This document shows, one piece after another, positions 54,321 through 62,951 of a stretch of DNA of 64,000 bases (the stretch's first letter is position 1; each line of letters opens with the position of its first letter). The notes beneath the pieces are model-generated. The model ran no database searches, was not told where the DNA came from, and saw only the letters and a program-made list of their open reading frames with translations. The stretch is from Chlorobiaceae bacterium (lineage in GTDB: Bacteria; Bacteroidota; Chlorobiia; Chlorobiales; Chlorobiaceae). The stretch covers positions 19,629 through 83,628 of the forward strand of contig JAAXXK010000004.1 in assembly GCA_013334525.1 (NCBI GenBank), given 5' to 3'. The position numbers were made by a program, and so were the translations under genes.

Positions 54321-55475
54321 ATGAGAATCATTCTTTACCTGGGCAAAGGCGGGGTGGGTAAAACCACTGTATCGGCTTCCACCGCGACTGCGATCGCTCG
54401 CAGCGGAAAACGCGTGTTGATTATGAGCACCGACGTTGCCCACAGTCTTGCCGATGCTCTCGGCGCCGAGTTGAGTTCCACTCCTCTGGAGGTCGAGAAA
54501 AATCTGTTCGCCATGGAGGTGAACGTTCTTGCTGAGATCCGGGAAAACTGGACCGAACTGTACTCCTATTTCTCCTCGATTCTTATGCATGATGGTGCAA
54601 ATGAAATTGTTGCTGAAGAGCTGGCCATTGTGCCCGGTATGGAGGAGATGATCAGTCTTCGCTACATCTGGAAAGCCGCAAAATCTGGTTCTTACGATGC
54701 CGTAGTCGTCGATGCGGCCCCGACCGGCGAAACCATGAGACTGCTCGGTATGCCGGAATCATACGGCTGGTATTCAGAGAAGATCGGTGGATGGCACGCC
54801 AAAGCCATTGGATTTGCTGCACCGCTGCTGAGCAAATTCATGCCCAAAAAGAATATTTTCAAGCTCATGCCGGAGATCAACGAGCACATGAAGGAGCTTC
54901 ATGGCATGTTGCAGGATCAGAGCATTACGACTTTCAGGGTGGTGCTGAATCCCGAAAACATGGTGATCAAGGAGGCTCTTCGCGTCCAGACCTATCTCAA
55001 TCTTTTCGGTTACAAACTCGATGCGGCAGTTGTCAACAAGGTACTCCCTGCCAGCTCAAACGATCAGTATCTGCAGAGCCTGATTGACATGCAGGCCAAA
55101 TATCTTCGTGTTATCGAGAACTGTTTCTATCCTGTGCCGATTTTCAGGGCAAAGCAATCTTCTAAGGAAGTTATTGCGCCAGACAGGTTGTTCGAACTGA
55201 GCCAGGAGATCTTCAACGGAAAGAACCCTATTGATGTGCTCTATTCGAACGCAAAGACCCAGACCCTCGAAAAGATCAACGGCAAGTATGTCCTGAGCCT
55301 CTATCTTCCGAATGTCGAGGTGGAAAAACTTGCGGTCAACATAAAAGGCGACGAGCTTCTGGTCGACATCAACAATTTCCGTAAGAGCATTATCCTTCCT
55401 AATGTGCTGGTAGGTCGCAAGACCGAGGGTGCTGATTTCGAGCAGGGAACCCTGAACATTACGTTCACCAACTGA
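54321..55475 (+). CDS. ArsA/Get3-family ATPase with C-terminal HSP20-like domain (second copy)
   Basis: A 384-residue homologue of the ATPase at 49857. It has P-loop GKGGVGKT, switch [13 protein letters not shown], switch [20 protein letters not shown] and the helical insert around [29 protein letters not shown]-terminal HSP20-like domain follows ([37 protein letters not shown]). Only one cysteine is present, far from the ArsA metal site or the Get3 CxxC, so arsenite transport is very unlikely. It is transcribed 12 bases after the 681-residue protein gene and ends in a terminator, so the two probably function together. Confidence 0.9.
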   Translation: MRIILYLGKGGVGKTTVSASTATAIARSGKRVLIMSTDVAHSLADALGAELSSTPLEVEKNLFAMEVNVLAEIRENWTELYSYFSSILMHDGANEIVAEELAIVPGMEEMISLRYIWKAAKSGSYDAVVVDAAPTGETMRLLGMPESYGWYSEKIGGWHAKAIGFAAPLLSKFMPKKNIFKLMPEINEHMKELHGMLQDQSITTFRVVLNPENMVIKEALRVQTYLNLFGYKLDAAVVNKVLPASSNDQYLQSLIDMQAKYLRVIENCFYPVPIFRAKQSSKEVIAPDRLFELSQEIFNGKNPIDVLYSNAKTQTLEKINGKYVLSLYLPNVEVEKLAVNIKGDELLVDINNFRKSIILPNVLVGRKTEGADFEQGTLNITFTN

Positions 55476-55501
55476 CTCTTTTCAGAGCGGTAAAATACCT
55501 G

Positions 55502-55534
55502 GCGGACTGTTTTTCAGCAGTCCGCTTTTTTTTT
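55502..55534. terminator. terminator of the second ArsA-like gene, overlapping the end of folK
   Basis: GCGGACTG, an eight-base loop and CAGTCCGC form an 8-bp stem followed by T9. The convergent folK gene ends inside this hairpin (stop codon at 55514-55516), so the T9 tract encodes its last lysines. Confidence 0.88.
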
Positions 55535-56038
55535 GACCAGGAGTTTCTCCGTAAGCTTAATCGGTACCGAAGGATCGGCGCAGCTTTTCAGAAGGTCGGC
55601 GATGGTGCAATGCATCTCCGGGTGGGCGGGGTTGTCGATGTCGAGCAGGGGTATGATGACGAATTTTCTATGGTGAAGCTCTGCATGGGGAATGGTGAGG
55701 ATCTCGCTTTTCAGGTTCAGTTCTCCATAAAGCAGGATGTCGAGATCGATGGTTCTCGGACTCCATCGGCGGTACTGGTCAGGCCTGCCGAGATCGTGTT
55801 CTACAGCTTTGCACCGGGCACGAAGCGCTTCAGGACTCAATTCCGTGGTGATCGCGATCACGGCGTTGAAAAACCTTTCCTGCCTGATATCTCCGACCGG
55901 CTCGGTCATATAAACACCTGAAAGGGCGGTAACAGCGGTTTGCGGAAACAGGTCGAGCATGTCGACAGCCTTTTGAAGGTGGGCTAAACGGTCGCCGACA
56001 TTTGAGCCGATTCCGATATAGGCGGTAATGGGGGGCAT
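55514..56038 (-). CDS. folK: 2-amino-4-hydroxy-6-hydroxymethyldihydropteridine pyrophosphokinase
   Basis: Transfers pyrophosphate from ATP to 6-hydroxymethyl-dihydropterin in folate synthesis. The 174-residue protein shows AYIGIGSNVGDRLAHLQKAVDML (residues 5-27), SGVYMTEPVG, FFNAVIAITT and the signature RWSPRTIDLDILLYGE with the Mg2+-binding Asp pair. PHAELHHRKFVIIPLLDI follows. It is immediately downstream of folB with only three bases between, so the two are translationally coupled. The 3' end runs into the terminator of the convergent ArsA-like gene, giving a Lys-rich C-terminus (VKKKADC). Confidence 0.96.
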   Translation of the reverse strand: MPPITAYIGIGSNVGDRLAHLQKAVDMLDLFPQTAVTALSGVYMTEPVGDIRQERFFNAVIAITTELSPEALRARCKAVEHDLGRPDQYRRWSPRTIDLDILLYGELNLKSEILTIPHAELHHRKFVIIPLLDIDNPAHPEMHCTIADLLKSCADPSVPIKLTEKLLVKKKADC

Positions 56039-56041
56039 CGG

Positions 56042-56419
56042 TCAGGCTTTTTCGATATGGTGTTCGGCTTCCGCATAATCGCAGAGTCCTCCGAGCGGGA
56101 GGCTTCTCTTGCGCACCCTGACCGTTATGCTGTCGATTAATGTCAACTCTTCCATCAGGCTTTCCGCGATGACGAAGGCAAGCGTTTCGATCAGGGCTAC
56201 CGGTTTGCCGGTCATGATCGCCCTGATGGTTTCATAGGCCTGCTGGTAATTCACCGTTTGAGTGATATCGTCCGTTTCAGCAGCTTTTCTGGTATCGAAA
56301 ATGAGTTCGGCATCGACCTCGTATTTGCCTCCCAGACGACGTTCTTCAGCATGAACGCCATGCCATCCATAAAATTGGGCATTTACGAGCCTGATGCAGG
56401 AGCGGTGACGAATATTCAT
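56042..56419 (-). CDS. folB: dihydroneopterin aldolase
   Basis: Cleaves dihydroneopterin to 6-hydroxymethyl-dihydropterin, the substrate of FolK. At 125 residues it has the usual layout: IRLVNAQFYGWHGVHAEERRLGGKYEVDAEL with the catalytic and pterin-binding pattern, then TVNYQQAYETIRAIMTGKPVALIETLAFVIAESLM (substrate Glu in LIETLA), then the TVRVRKRSLPLGGLCDYAEAE tail. It starts at ATG 56419 and heads the folB-folK pair. Confidence 0.95.
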   Translation of the reverse strand: MNIRHRSCIRLVNAQFYGWHGVHAEERRLGGKYEVDAELIFDTRKAAETDDITQTVNYQQAYETIRAIMTGKPVALIETLAFVIAESLMEELTLIDSITVRVRKRSLPLGGLCDYAEAEHHIEKA

Positions 56420-56572
56420 GACGATCGCATTGGCGGAAATCGGTTATCGAAACGGGGTCGATGCTGCCCTGAAAAGCGCATGCGTCAAGCCGCAAGGAAT
56501 ATAAGCATTTCATGCCCTCATTGTAAGGTGCCGGGATTGGGCGGTATTCGAAATATCCGTTATATCCCTGCC

Positions 56573-57271
56573 CTATCCGGCCGGGCAGCAATCGCTGTCG
56601 ATAAAATGGCTGTAAAATGCCATCAAGCTTCCCTCGGGATGTCTGCTGACGATTTTGTCGTACTCGTTTTTCTGCACTTTGCGTCCGAAAGCAGCTTCAA
56701 TGGTGGGCGTTGTCATTATCCTGAATATCTCATCCATCTTTTCGGCCGGGTAGGGCATGTTGTTGTCAAGCCACCAGGTCAACAGCGACAGCAGCGAACT
56801 GACCAGGCAGTGGGTCGTGATTTCAACGGGTACCGGTGGAGATTTTTTGTTCTTCATGAGCAGGGTATGGGGCTCAATCAGCAGGTTATAGAGATACCGG
56901 TGAAGGTATTTCAGGATCATTTCGCCGCTCTGTTTACCCGCGATGGCCTTGTATAATTTTTGATGCTCACCTGTGTGACGGAAGAGTTCAAGAATGAAAT
57001 TGACTTCAGGCTCCTGCCCGGTACGCATAGAGGCAATGAGCGCTTGCTGCTGCTGTTCGAAGAGGTTTCTCAGATGCTCAAAACTTGACAGGAGCAGCTC
57101 GTCCTTGTCCCGATAGTGAGCGTAGAAGGTCGATCTTCCAATGTCTGCACGATCAAGGATATCCTGTACGGTGACGGCCTCGTAACCTTTTTCCACAATA
57201 AGGGACATGAGGGCTTCGTGCATCAGCCTGCGCGTGCGGCCTATCCTCCTGTCCTCCTTTTTTTCTTTCAT
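56573..57271 (-). CDS. TetR/AcrR family transcriptional regulator
   Basis: A ligand-responsive repressor of 232 residues. The N-terminal helix-turn-helix (about residues 10-58: RRLMHEALMSLIVEKGYEAVTVQDILDRADIGRSTFYAHYRDKDELLLSSF) has the classic TetR pattern. The all-helical ligand domain carries a C-terminal TetR_C-type stretch (THCLVSSLLSLLTWWLDNNMPYPAEKMDEIFRIM). The start MKEKKEDRR is preferred because AGAGGATAT lies before it; an in-frame alternative would add 21 residues. It is divergent from arsM, with a palindrome between them, so autoregulation and control of arsM are inferred. Confidence 0.93.
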   Translation of the reverse strand: MKEKKEDRRIGRTRRLMHEALMSLIVEKGYEAVTVQDILDRADIGRSTFYAHYRDKDELLLSSFEHLRNLFEQQQQALIASMRTGQEPEVNFILELFRHTGEHQKLYKAIAGKQSGEMILKYLHRYLYNLLIEPHTLLMKNKKSPPVPVEITTHCLVSSLLSLLTWWLDNNMPYPAEKMDEIFRIMTTPTIEAAFGRKVQKNEYDKIVSRHPEGSLMAFYSHFIDSDCCPAG

Positions 57272-57365
57272 ATATCCTCTTTTTTCGTGACAACTCCGGC
57301 CTTTATGTCCGGTAGTGAACAATTTGCGAAACATTGATTGTTGACAGCGCGATTAAATATATCTA

Positions 57366-57400
57366 TTATTTTATCGAACACCATGTTCGTAATAAAATAA
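57366..57400. promoter_or_regulatory. TetR-type operator between the regulator and arsM
   Basis: The core palindrome CGAACA-CCA-TGTTCG (57375-57389) is flanked by near-symmetric arms, TTATTTTA on the left and AATAAAATAA on the right. It lies 36-70 bases before the arsM start and about 95 bases from the regulator start. Confidence 0.65.
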
Positions 57401-57435
57401 TGTATTTCTTAATTGCAGGGCTGGAGGAGCTTAAA

Positions 57436-58272
57436 ATGGACGGTAAAAGTATCAGGGATGCGGTAAAGGAGAGGTATGGTTCTACAGTAAAACAAAGCGG
57501 CTCGTGCGGGTGCGCCAAAAAGGCCGACTATCCGGATCCTGACTTTATCCAGTCGGCAGCTACGGTCGCCGGGTATTCGGACCGGGAGTTGAAAAGCATA
57601 CCTGATGGAGCCAATCTTGGCCTGGGGTGCGGAAATCCTGTTGCTCTGGTGGCGATCAGGCCGGGCGATGTGGTTCTGGACCTCGGATCGGGTGCCGGAG
57701 TGGACTGTTTTCTGGCTTCGCGCATCGTTGGCGAAAAGGGTCTTGTCATAGGAGTGGACATGACGCCCGGGATGGTCGATCGGGCAAAGGCAAACGCACA
57801 AAATATCGGTTTCGGAAATGTCGATTTCAGGCTGGGCGAGATCGAAAATCTTCCTGTAGGGAGTTCGACGGTTGATATCGTCATATCAAACTGCGTTATC
57901 AACCTTTCAACCGACAAGCCAAAGGTATTTCGGGAGGCCTGGCGTGTAATGAAGCCCGGCGGGAGGCTTATGGTTTCGGATATGGTCCTGCTTGAAGAGC
58001 TGCCTGATTATCTCAAAGGTTCTGTTGAAGCATACCTCAGGTGCATTGCCGGCGCCAGCCTCAAGGAAGAGTATCTTGAAGCCATAAGGGAGGCTGGATT
58101 TGAGGAGATATCGATTGTCGATGAGAGTCATTTCCCGACGGAGCTGATTGCTGAACAGCCCTTCCTGAAGGAGCTCGCCGGGAAAATGAACATACCTATG
58201 GTCGAACTGCAGCTGATTGGAAGCAAGGTTGTCAGCCTGAAGGTATCAGCGAAAAAGCGGGTACTCCCCTGA
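57436..58272 (+). CDS. arsM: arsenite methyltransferase ArsM
   Basis: A SAM-dependent enzyme that methylates As(III) to less harmful or volatile products. The 278-residue protein keeps the three cysteines that bind As(III) in the family: Cys65 (LGLGCGNPVA), Cys153 (ISNCVINLS) and Cys203 (LRCIAGAS). The SAM site is VLDLGSGAGVDCFLASRIVG, with an N-terminal Cys pair (SGSCGC, residues 24 and 26). The start is fixed by GGAGGAG six bases upstream of the ATG; longer in-frame starts are rejected. The gene is divergent from a TetR regulator. The usual partner is ArsR, so the regulator type is a little unusual, and a different thiol-reactive substrate is possible. Confidence 0.92.
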   Translation: MDGKSIRDAVKERYGSTVKQSGSCGCAKKADYPDPDFIQSAATVAGYSDRELKSIPDGANLGLGCGNPVALVAIRPGDVVLDLGSGAGVDCFLASRIVGEKGLVIGVDMTPGMVDRAKANAQNIGFGNVDFRLGEIENLPVGSSTVDIVISNCVINLSTDKPKVFREAWRVMKPGGRLMVSDMVLLEELPDYLKGSVEAYLRCIAGASLKEEYLEAIREAGFEEISIVDESHFPTELIAEQPFLKELAGKMNIPMVELQLIGSKVVSLKVSAKKRVLP

Positions 58273-58710
58273 ATGGGTTTATCAGCAGGGGAAAATGAAT
58301 GAGGATTCGTTTTATTGCAGCTTATAGAATCGGCCACTGTAGGAACGGGGGAGATTTCTACCGTGGCCGGAAGCAGTTTATCGGCGGATGAGTCGGTGAA
58401 CTGCCGCTCTGCCGGATGGGTTGGAAAGATGATCAAGGCAGATCCCGATACGATTCCGGCGCTCTCAGGCGCCGGATTGCTCCCTGGCTTTCAGGTGATT
58501 CCGGCTGGTCGGGAGGTACTGCATTCGCAGAGTTCCGAAAAAAGTTATATTGATTCTCATCGGCCTCCGTGGATCTATCAGTGCTGCATGGATTAAGCGC
58601 ACATCTCGAAATCTGTTGAGCAATCAGATCATTCAAGACGGTTTTAACGGAGCAAGCATGATACCCCGCAGTATTCTGCTTTTGCTAACCGCTCATTATA
58701 AAATTATTTA
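58273..58710. other. intergenic region between arsM and nadC
   Basis: This 438-base gap holds a hairpin, TCCGGCGC-TCTCAG-GCGCCGGA (58455-58476), without a T-run. A 93-codon frame (from 58315) has no recognisable product and no ribosome site, so I do not call it. The last 60 bases are AT-rich and probably contain the nadC promoter. Confidence 0.45.
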
Positions 58711-59604
58711 ATGCCAGACTACACTACCATACAGACGTTTGGGGATTTTTTCGAGACGTGCAGGTCAAAGGCCCTGCAACTTGCCATAGAGGAGGATTGC
58801 TACCAGGGTGACGTTACTACCCGGGCGACTGTCGACAAGAGCCAGCTCGGAATCGGATACATTGAAGCAAAGACAGAGGGGATAATAGCCGGGGTTGAGG
58901 TCGCCAGGCAGGTATTCCAGACATTGGATTCCGGGCTTGAGATCACCGTTTTTGTAAATGACGGTCGGAGGGTCTATCCAGGCGAGCGAATTCTTGAAAT
59001 CAAGGGCGCGATCTCTTCCATTCTTTCCGGTGAGCGCACGGCGCTGAATTTCATGCAGCGCATGTCAGGCATAGCGACCAGGACGAACATGTACGTCGAA
59101 CGGGTCAGCCATACAAAGGTTTTTATACTCGATACCCGTAAAACTTCGCCGGGTTTGCGCTATTTCGACAAGGAAGCCGTCCTGATCGGCGGAGGACGAA
59201 ACCACCGGTTCGGCCTGTTCGATATGATCCTGATAAAGGACAACCACATCGATGCTGCCGGAGGGGTCGAAGAGGCCGTCTCGAGGGCGAAGGCCTATTG
59301 CAGGGATCACGCTGTCAAGATCAGGATTGAAACCGAGGTCCGCAGCATGTCAGAACTCAAGAAAGCCTGTTTGTGCAGGCCTGACATCATTCTGCTCGAT
59401 AATTTCATGGTCGATGGTCTTGCCGAGGCGGTGCGCTGGGTAAAGGCCAACGATTTTGCAGAGATAGTGCTGGAAGCGTCTGGCAATATCGGCCTGCACA
59501 ACGTCGCAGAGGTTGCCATGACCGGGGTCGACTATATTTCGGTTGGTGAATTGACCCACAGCGTCAAGGCGCTTGACCTTTCCATGAAGATAGAACTATC
59601 ATGA
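58711..59604 (+). CDS. nadC: nicotinate-nucleotide pyrophosphorylase (quinolinate phosphoribosyltransferase)
   Basis: Converts quinolinate and PRPP to nicotinate mononucleotide in de novo NAD synthesis. The 297-residue protein shows EEDCYQGDVTTRATVD, SGERTALNFMQRMSGIATRTNMYVE, ILDTRKTSPGLRYFDKEAVLIGGGRNHRFGLFDMILIKDNHI, IRIETEVRSMSEL, LLDNFMVDGLAEAV and LEASGNI, all standard for NadC. It starts at ATG 58711 and is followed after 7 bases by acpS on the same strand. Confidence 0.96.
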   Translation: MPDYTTIQTFGDFFETCRSKALQLAIEEDCYQGDVTTRATVDKSQLGIGYIEAKTEGIIAGVEVARQVFQTLDSGLEITVFVNDGRRVYPGERILEIKGAISSILSGERTALNFMQRMSGIATRTNMYVERVSHTKVFILDTRKTSPGLRYFDKEAVLIGGGRNHRFGLFDMILIKDNHIDAAGGVEEAVSRAKAYCRDHAVKIRIETEVRSMSELKKACLCRPDIILLDNFMVDGLAEAVRWVKANDFAEIVLEASGNIGLHNVAEVAMTGVDYISVGELTHSVKALDLSMKIELS

Positions 59605-59611
59605 AGCGCTG

Positions 59612-59974
59612 ATGGAGATTGGAGTTGACATTGTGGAAATCTGTCGGATTCGCGCCCTTTACGAACGTTTCGGCGCGGTTTTCATGCGAAGGATACTGAC
59701 GGAGGCCGAAATGGCGCAATGCCTTTCCAGGCCTGATCCCGTTGCCAGCCTGGCTGGGCGTTTCGCCGCCAAGGAGGCGGTATCCAAAGCACTTGGGACA
59801 GGCATATCAGGCGGCCTCTCCTTTCACTCGATCGAGGTGCTCAATGACGAGGCAGGCAAGCCGCTGGTTACCTTGCATCCTGCAGGCTTGACCGGCGCGC
59901 CTTGCCGGATTTGTCTCTCCATCTCCCACGACCGGCATTCGGCCATTGCCATGGTCCTCGTTGAGCCGGCCTGA
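59612..59974 (+). CDS. acpS: holo-[acyl-carrier-protein] synthase
   Basis: Attaches 4'-phosphopantetheine from CoA to acyl carrier protein. The 120-residue protein has the AcpS signatures GVDIVEICRI (residues 4-13) and GRFAAKEAVSKALGTGI (residues 49-65, Mg2+ and CoA site), and CLSISHDRHSAIAMVLVE at the C-terminus. The seven-base gap after nadC implies co-transcription. The intergenic repeats downstream end the unit. Confidence 0.95.
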   Translation: MEIGVDIVEICRIRALYERFGAVFMRRILTEAEMAQCLSRPDPVASLAGRFAAKEAVSKALGTGISGGLSFHSIEVLNDEAGKPLVTLHPAGLTGAPCRICLSISHDRHSAIAMVLVEPA

Positions 59975-60031
59975 GCAGGTCGCTATGCTTGCAAAACGGG
60001 GCAGCCTCTTTCTTTTTTTGTATAAAATTGC

Positions 60032-60067
60032 AAGGACCAAAAGGACTTCAAGGACCAAAAGGACTAA
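60032..60067. repeat. tandem GGACCAAAAGGACT repeat
   Basis: AAGGACCAAAAGGACT occurs at 60032-60047 and again at 60050-60065, an 18-base period. The unit matches the one near 46891. Confidence 0.75.
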
Positions 60068-60225
60068 AGGGGGGCAAGAGGAAATGTTGATGATGGGCGT
60101 CTCTTCATTTGGCAGGAACGCCAGGCTCCTGTTCTCCGTCCGCCTTGCACGTAGGGGCGGTTTGCGGCCTGCCCTCTATCGGATGGCAATAAACCGTAAC
60201 GACCAAATGATTTCTTGCCGGGCAT

Positions 60226-60257
60226 AAAAAAAGGGGCCCTGTTCGGAGCCCCTTTTG
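60226..60257 (-). terminator. terminator of tig
   Basis: On the minus strand, AAAAGGGGC, a ten-base loop and GCCCCTTTTTTT form a strong stem and T-run, 23 bases past the trigger factor stop codon. Confidence 0.88.
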
Positions 60258-60279
60258 TACTTCTGTGCCGGATGCGGCG

Positions 60280-61563
60280 TTACATCTCGTGTGCCGGAAT
60301 CGGAGTGGCCTCTTTGGTGATGGTCACCTTGGTCTTGATGACGTCGTAGACCTTGTCTTTCATGAGCGTGTCGACGATGTAATCCCTGAATTCTGACGAC
60401 AGGTATGTGTTGAGAAGCTCTTCGGCCTTTACTGTGGTATCTTTTTCTGCCTCTTTTTCGGCATAGGCCCTGATGTCGTCGTCGCTGACGCTCAGGTTGT
60501 TGAGCTGTGCGATCTTCTGGCTGACAAGGAGCCAGCGGGCATGCTTTTCGGCGTTCGGTTTCATCGCGTTGAGGAACTCGCGTTCGTCGAGCCCTTTCGG
60601 CAGTTTACCGCCGACCTGGCGCTTTGCGTTTTCGAGCAGCATGTTCTGGAACGATGCGACCATTGATTTCGGTGTCGGGATCTCATGCTCCTCGATCAGC
60701 TTCTCGGAAATGGATTCGAGCAGGTCCTGTTCTGATTTGTGGGTGAAGTGCTGTTCGAGCTGTATGCGAACGTCCGCCTTGAAGTCGGCGACCGTTTCAA
60801 AGCGCTGATGGGTTATCTCCTTGACCAGCTCATCGTTCAACTCGGGTAGCTCAAGGTGTTTGACCTCCTTGACCTCGACACGGTAGCGAACGGTTTCGTC
60901 GCCCTCTTCTTTCGGCTCAATGGTCACATCGGCCACATCGCCGCCCTTCTTGCCTTCAAGCGCCAAGCGGAACGGATTGTCCGCAGGCAGGTACTCAAGG
61001 TTGAAGTGGTGGTTCTCATTTGTCTGGCCCTCTTCCGGCTGGCCTTCAGCATCGAGTTTCGAAACGTCTCCGATGACCGTATCGCCCTCTCCGGCAGGTT
61101 CGCTGCTGCTCACCAGGGTTCCGTGTCCTTTCAGGATCAGGTTGATTTCACGGTCGATATCCTCGTCGGTAACGGTATAGTCCGCCTGGGTGAAGGTGAA
61201 TCCGCTGAAATCCTTCAGCTCGAACTCGGGATGAATCTCGTAGATCATGCGGATAGTGAGCTGGTCGCCTTCGTAGTTGTAGCTTTCGATCTGCGCACGA
61301 CTTGCCGGATTGATGTTTTCCGCCTCGGCGATGGTGCCGAAATGTTTGGAAGCCATCTTTTCCGCCACGGATGCTTCTATGGATGGCCCGACAAAGCGTT
61401 TGAGCATGCCTGCGGGCACATGACCCTGTCTGAAGCCCTTGATCTTGACTGATCTGCGTGCTTCTTCCAGTTCGAGTTCGAGTTCGGGGTTGAATTCTTC
61501 GGCAGTCAGAATGATTTCAAGTTCCTGCTCGGTTTCGCTGACATTCCTGATATTCTTTTGCAA
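60280..61563 (-). CDS. tig: trigger factor
   Basis: A ribosome-bound chaperone for nascent chains. The 427-residue protein has the N-terminal ribosome-binding domain with the docking signature [11 protein letters not shown] (residues 39-49). A middle FKBP-like region (about 150-235) follows, with [17 protein letters not shown] and [14 protein letters not shown]. The C-terminal helical arms start at about 250 ([25 protein letters not shown]). The middle domain is diverged, so prolyl isomerase activity is uncertain. It starts at ATG 61563 ([17 protein letters not shown]). It is the downstream neighbour of the M16 peptidase gene, from which it is separated by 90 AT-rich bases. Confidence 0.95.
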   Translation of the reverse strand: MQKNIRNVSETEQELEIILTAEEFNPELELELEEARRSVKIKGFRQGHVPAGMLKRFVGPSIEASVAEKMASKHFGTIAEAENINPASRAQIESYNYEGDQLTIRMIYEIHPEFELKDFSGFTFTQADYTVTDEDIDREINLILKGHGTLVSSSEPAGEGDTVIGDVSKLDAEGQPEEGQTNENHHFNLEYLPADNPFRLALEGKKGGDVADVTIEPKEEGDETVRYRVEVKEVKHLELPELNDELVKEITHQRFETVADFKADVRIQLEQHFTHKSEQDLLESISEKLIEEHEIPTPKSMVASFQNMLLENAKRQVGGKLPKGLDEREFLNAMKPNAEKHARWLLVSQKIAQLNNLSVSDDDIRAYAEKEAEKDTTVKAEELLNTYLSSEFRDYIVDTLMKDKVYDVIKTKVTITKEATPIPAHEM

Positions 61564-61652
61564 AGCTTTCGTGACCGGTTAATGGTTGAAAAATTAAAGT
61601 TCGAATTATACGATTTTTTCGACGCTTTTAAAAAACGGCATGTTAAAGGCTT

Positions 61653-62951
61653 TTATCGAGATGGTTTGTAGACCAGTGTCGACAGCAGCGTCGGGATGCC
61701 GAGTTTGACGACCGCTGCGGCAACGTCGTCCGACGTGACCGCCTCTATGAGGCTTGCCTTTTCGGCGGGCGACATGTAGTTGCCGGTATAGAAAATATCC
61801 TGTGCGAAATGCGACATGCGCTGGGTCATTTTTTCCATGCCCATGATCAGCGAACCGAGCATTTTGGCCTTCGCGGCTTTCAGTTCCGCTTGATCCGGCT
61901 CCATAAGGCTTCCTTCACTGAAAAGGGCTGCAATGGTATCGAGGGTATTGGCGGTTTTACCCTTGTCCGTGCCGGCATAGATGTTGAACGTCGTGATCTC
62001 GTCGAGGAACGCGATGGAGGAGTAGGCCTGATAGACCAGTCCACGCTTTTCACGCAGTTCGAGGTTGAGGATCGAGCTCATTCCGCTGCTCAGCATGGTG
62101 TTCAGCACCATAAGCCCCCAGAAATTGGCATCGTCCCGCGGGAAAACCGTGCCGATGAGTATCTGGGCCTGGCATACGCTCTTTTTCAGTGTCGCCTTGA
62201 ACGGGCTGTAATCGGAGAGGTCGAAGAGTTTTCGCTGCGGGCTGCCGGGCGACGGCTGACGGAGGTTGCCCAGGCATGACGAAGCGATGCTGGTGAGTTC
62301 ATCGTGGTCGATGTTGCCTACAGCCGTAATGAGCATCTTTTCCGGTACGTAATGCTCGCGCATGAAGCTTCGAAGGTTCTCTTCCGTGATCGCCCCGACG
62401 CTCTGTTCCGTACCGAGGATCGCGGTGCCGAGAGGATGGGCCGGAAATGAGCGACGGTCGAAATCCTCGAAGATCAGCTCTTCCGGGGTATCGTTCACGC
62501 TGCTGATCTCTTCGAGTACGACCTCTTTCTCCTTGACGATCTCTTCGGGCGGGAAGACCGGGTTGCAGACCAGGTCGGCCAGGAGGTCAAAGGCGACAGG
62601 CAGGTGCTCGCGGAGGCATCGGACGTAGATGCAGGTCTGCTCTTTGGTGGTCCATGCGTCAATGTAGCCGCCGGTCTTTTCGATGCAGCGTGCGATTTCG
62701 ACATAATCGCGCCGGATGGTACCTTTAAAGACGGCATGTTCGATAAAGTGTGCCAGTCCTTCAAGCCCCTGGGGGTCTTCACGCGAACCCGCATTGATCC
62801 ATATGCCGAGCGTGATGCTATGGACATACGGTACCAGATTGCTGATGATGCGGAGGCCGTTTGGAAGAGTACCGGTCTTTATGACGCCTGCGGAAAGCCG
62901 CTGTTCCGAATTCCAGGCATCGCCGGATGTCGATGCGATATTTTTTCTCAC
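61653..62951 (-). CDS. M16 family zinc peptidase (processing-peptidase-like)
   Basis: A pitrilysin-family metallopeptidase. The GTG at 62949-62951 gives 432 residues, the usual length for the bacterial single-chain processing-peptidase type. The inverted zinc motif HFIEH is at about residues 68-72, with the second Glu in EKEVVLEEISSVNDTPEELI. The C-terminal half (GTVFPRDDANFWGLMVLNTMLSSGMSSILNLELREKRGLVYQ) is the inactive substrate-clamping domain. A longer frame back to 63212 would add 87 residues. That stretch crosses an AT-rich, promoter-like block (about 62973-63005) and overlaps the next gene's start, so I reject it. The substrate is unknown; no signal peptide is seen, so a cytosolic role is likely. 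Confidence 0.88.
   Translation of the reverse strand: MRKNIASTSGDAWNSEQRLSAGVIKTGTLPNGLRIISNLVPYVHSITLGIWINAGSREDPQGLEGLAHFIEHAVFKGTIRRDYVEIARCIEKTGGYIDAWTTKEQTCIYVRCLREHLPVAFDLLADLVCNPVFPPEEIVKEKEVVLEEISSVNDTPEELIFEDFDRRSFPAHPLGTAILGTEQSVGAITEENLRSFMREHYVPEKMLITAVGNIDHDELTSIASSCLGNLRQPSPGSPQRKLFDLSDYSPFKATLKKSVCQAQILIGTVFPRDDANFWGLMVLNTMLSSGMSSILNLELREKRGLVYQAYSSIAFLDEITTFNIYAGTDKGKTANTLDTIAALFSEGSLMEPDQAELKAAKAKMLGSLIMGMEKMTQRMSHFAQDIFYTGNYMSPAEKASLIEAVTSDDVAAAVVKLGIPTLLSTLVYKPSR

Larger units (their letters stand above)
59975..60279. other. repeat-bearing intergenic region between acpS and tig
   Basis: This 305-base region between convergent genes contains the GGACCAAAAGGACT repeats (60032-60067) and the tig terminator (60226-60257). 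A GTAGGGGCGGTTTGCGGCCTGCCCTC stretch near 60151 is similar in style to the hairpin after hisG. No gene is visible. Confidence 0.5.

Noticed and set aside
49857-55475. Arsenite efflux operon
   Set aside because: Both ATPases lack metalloid-binding cysteines, and there is no ArsB, ArsR, ArsC or ArsD next to them.
58315-58596. 93-codon plus-strand frame between arsM and nadC
   Set aside because: No ATG-led ribosome site and no recognisable motif; described only as part of the intergenic region.
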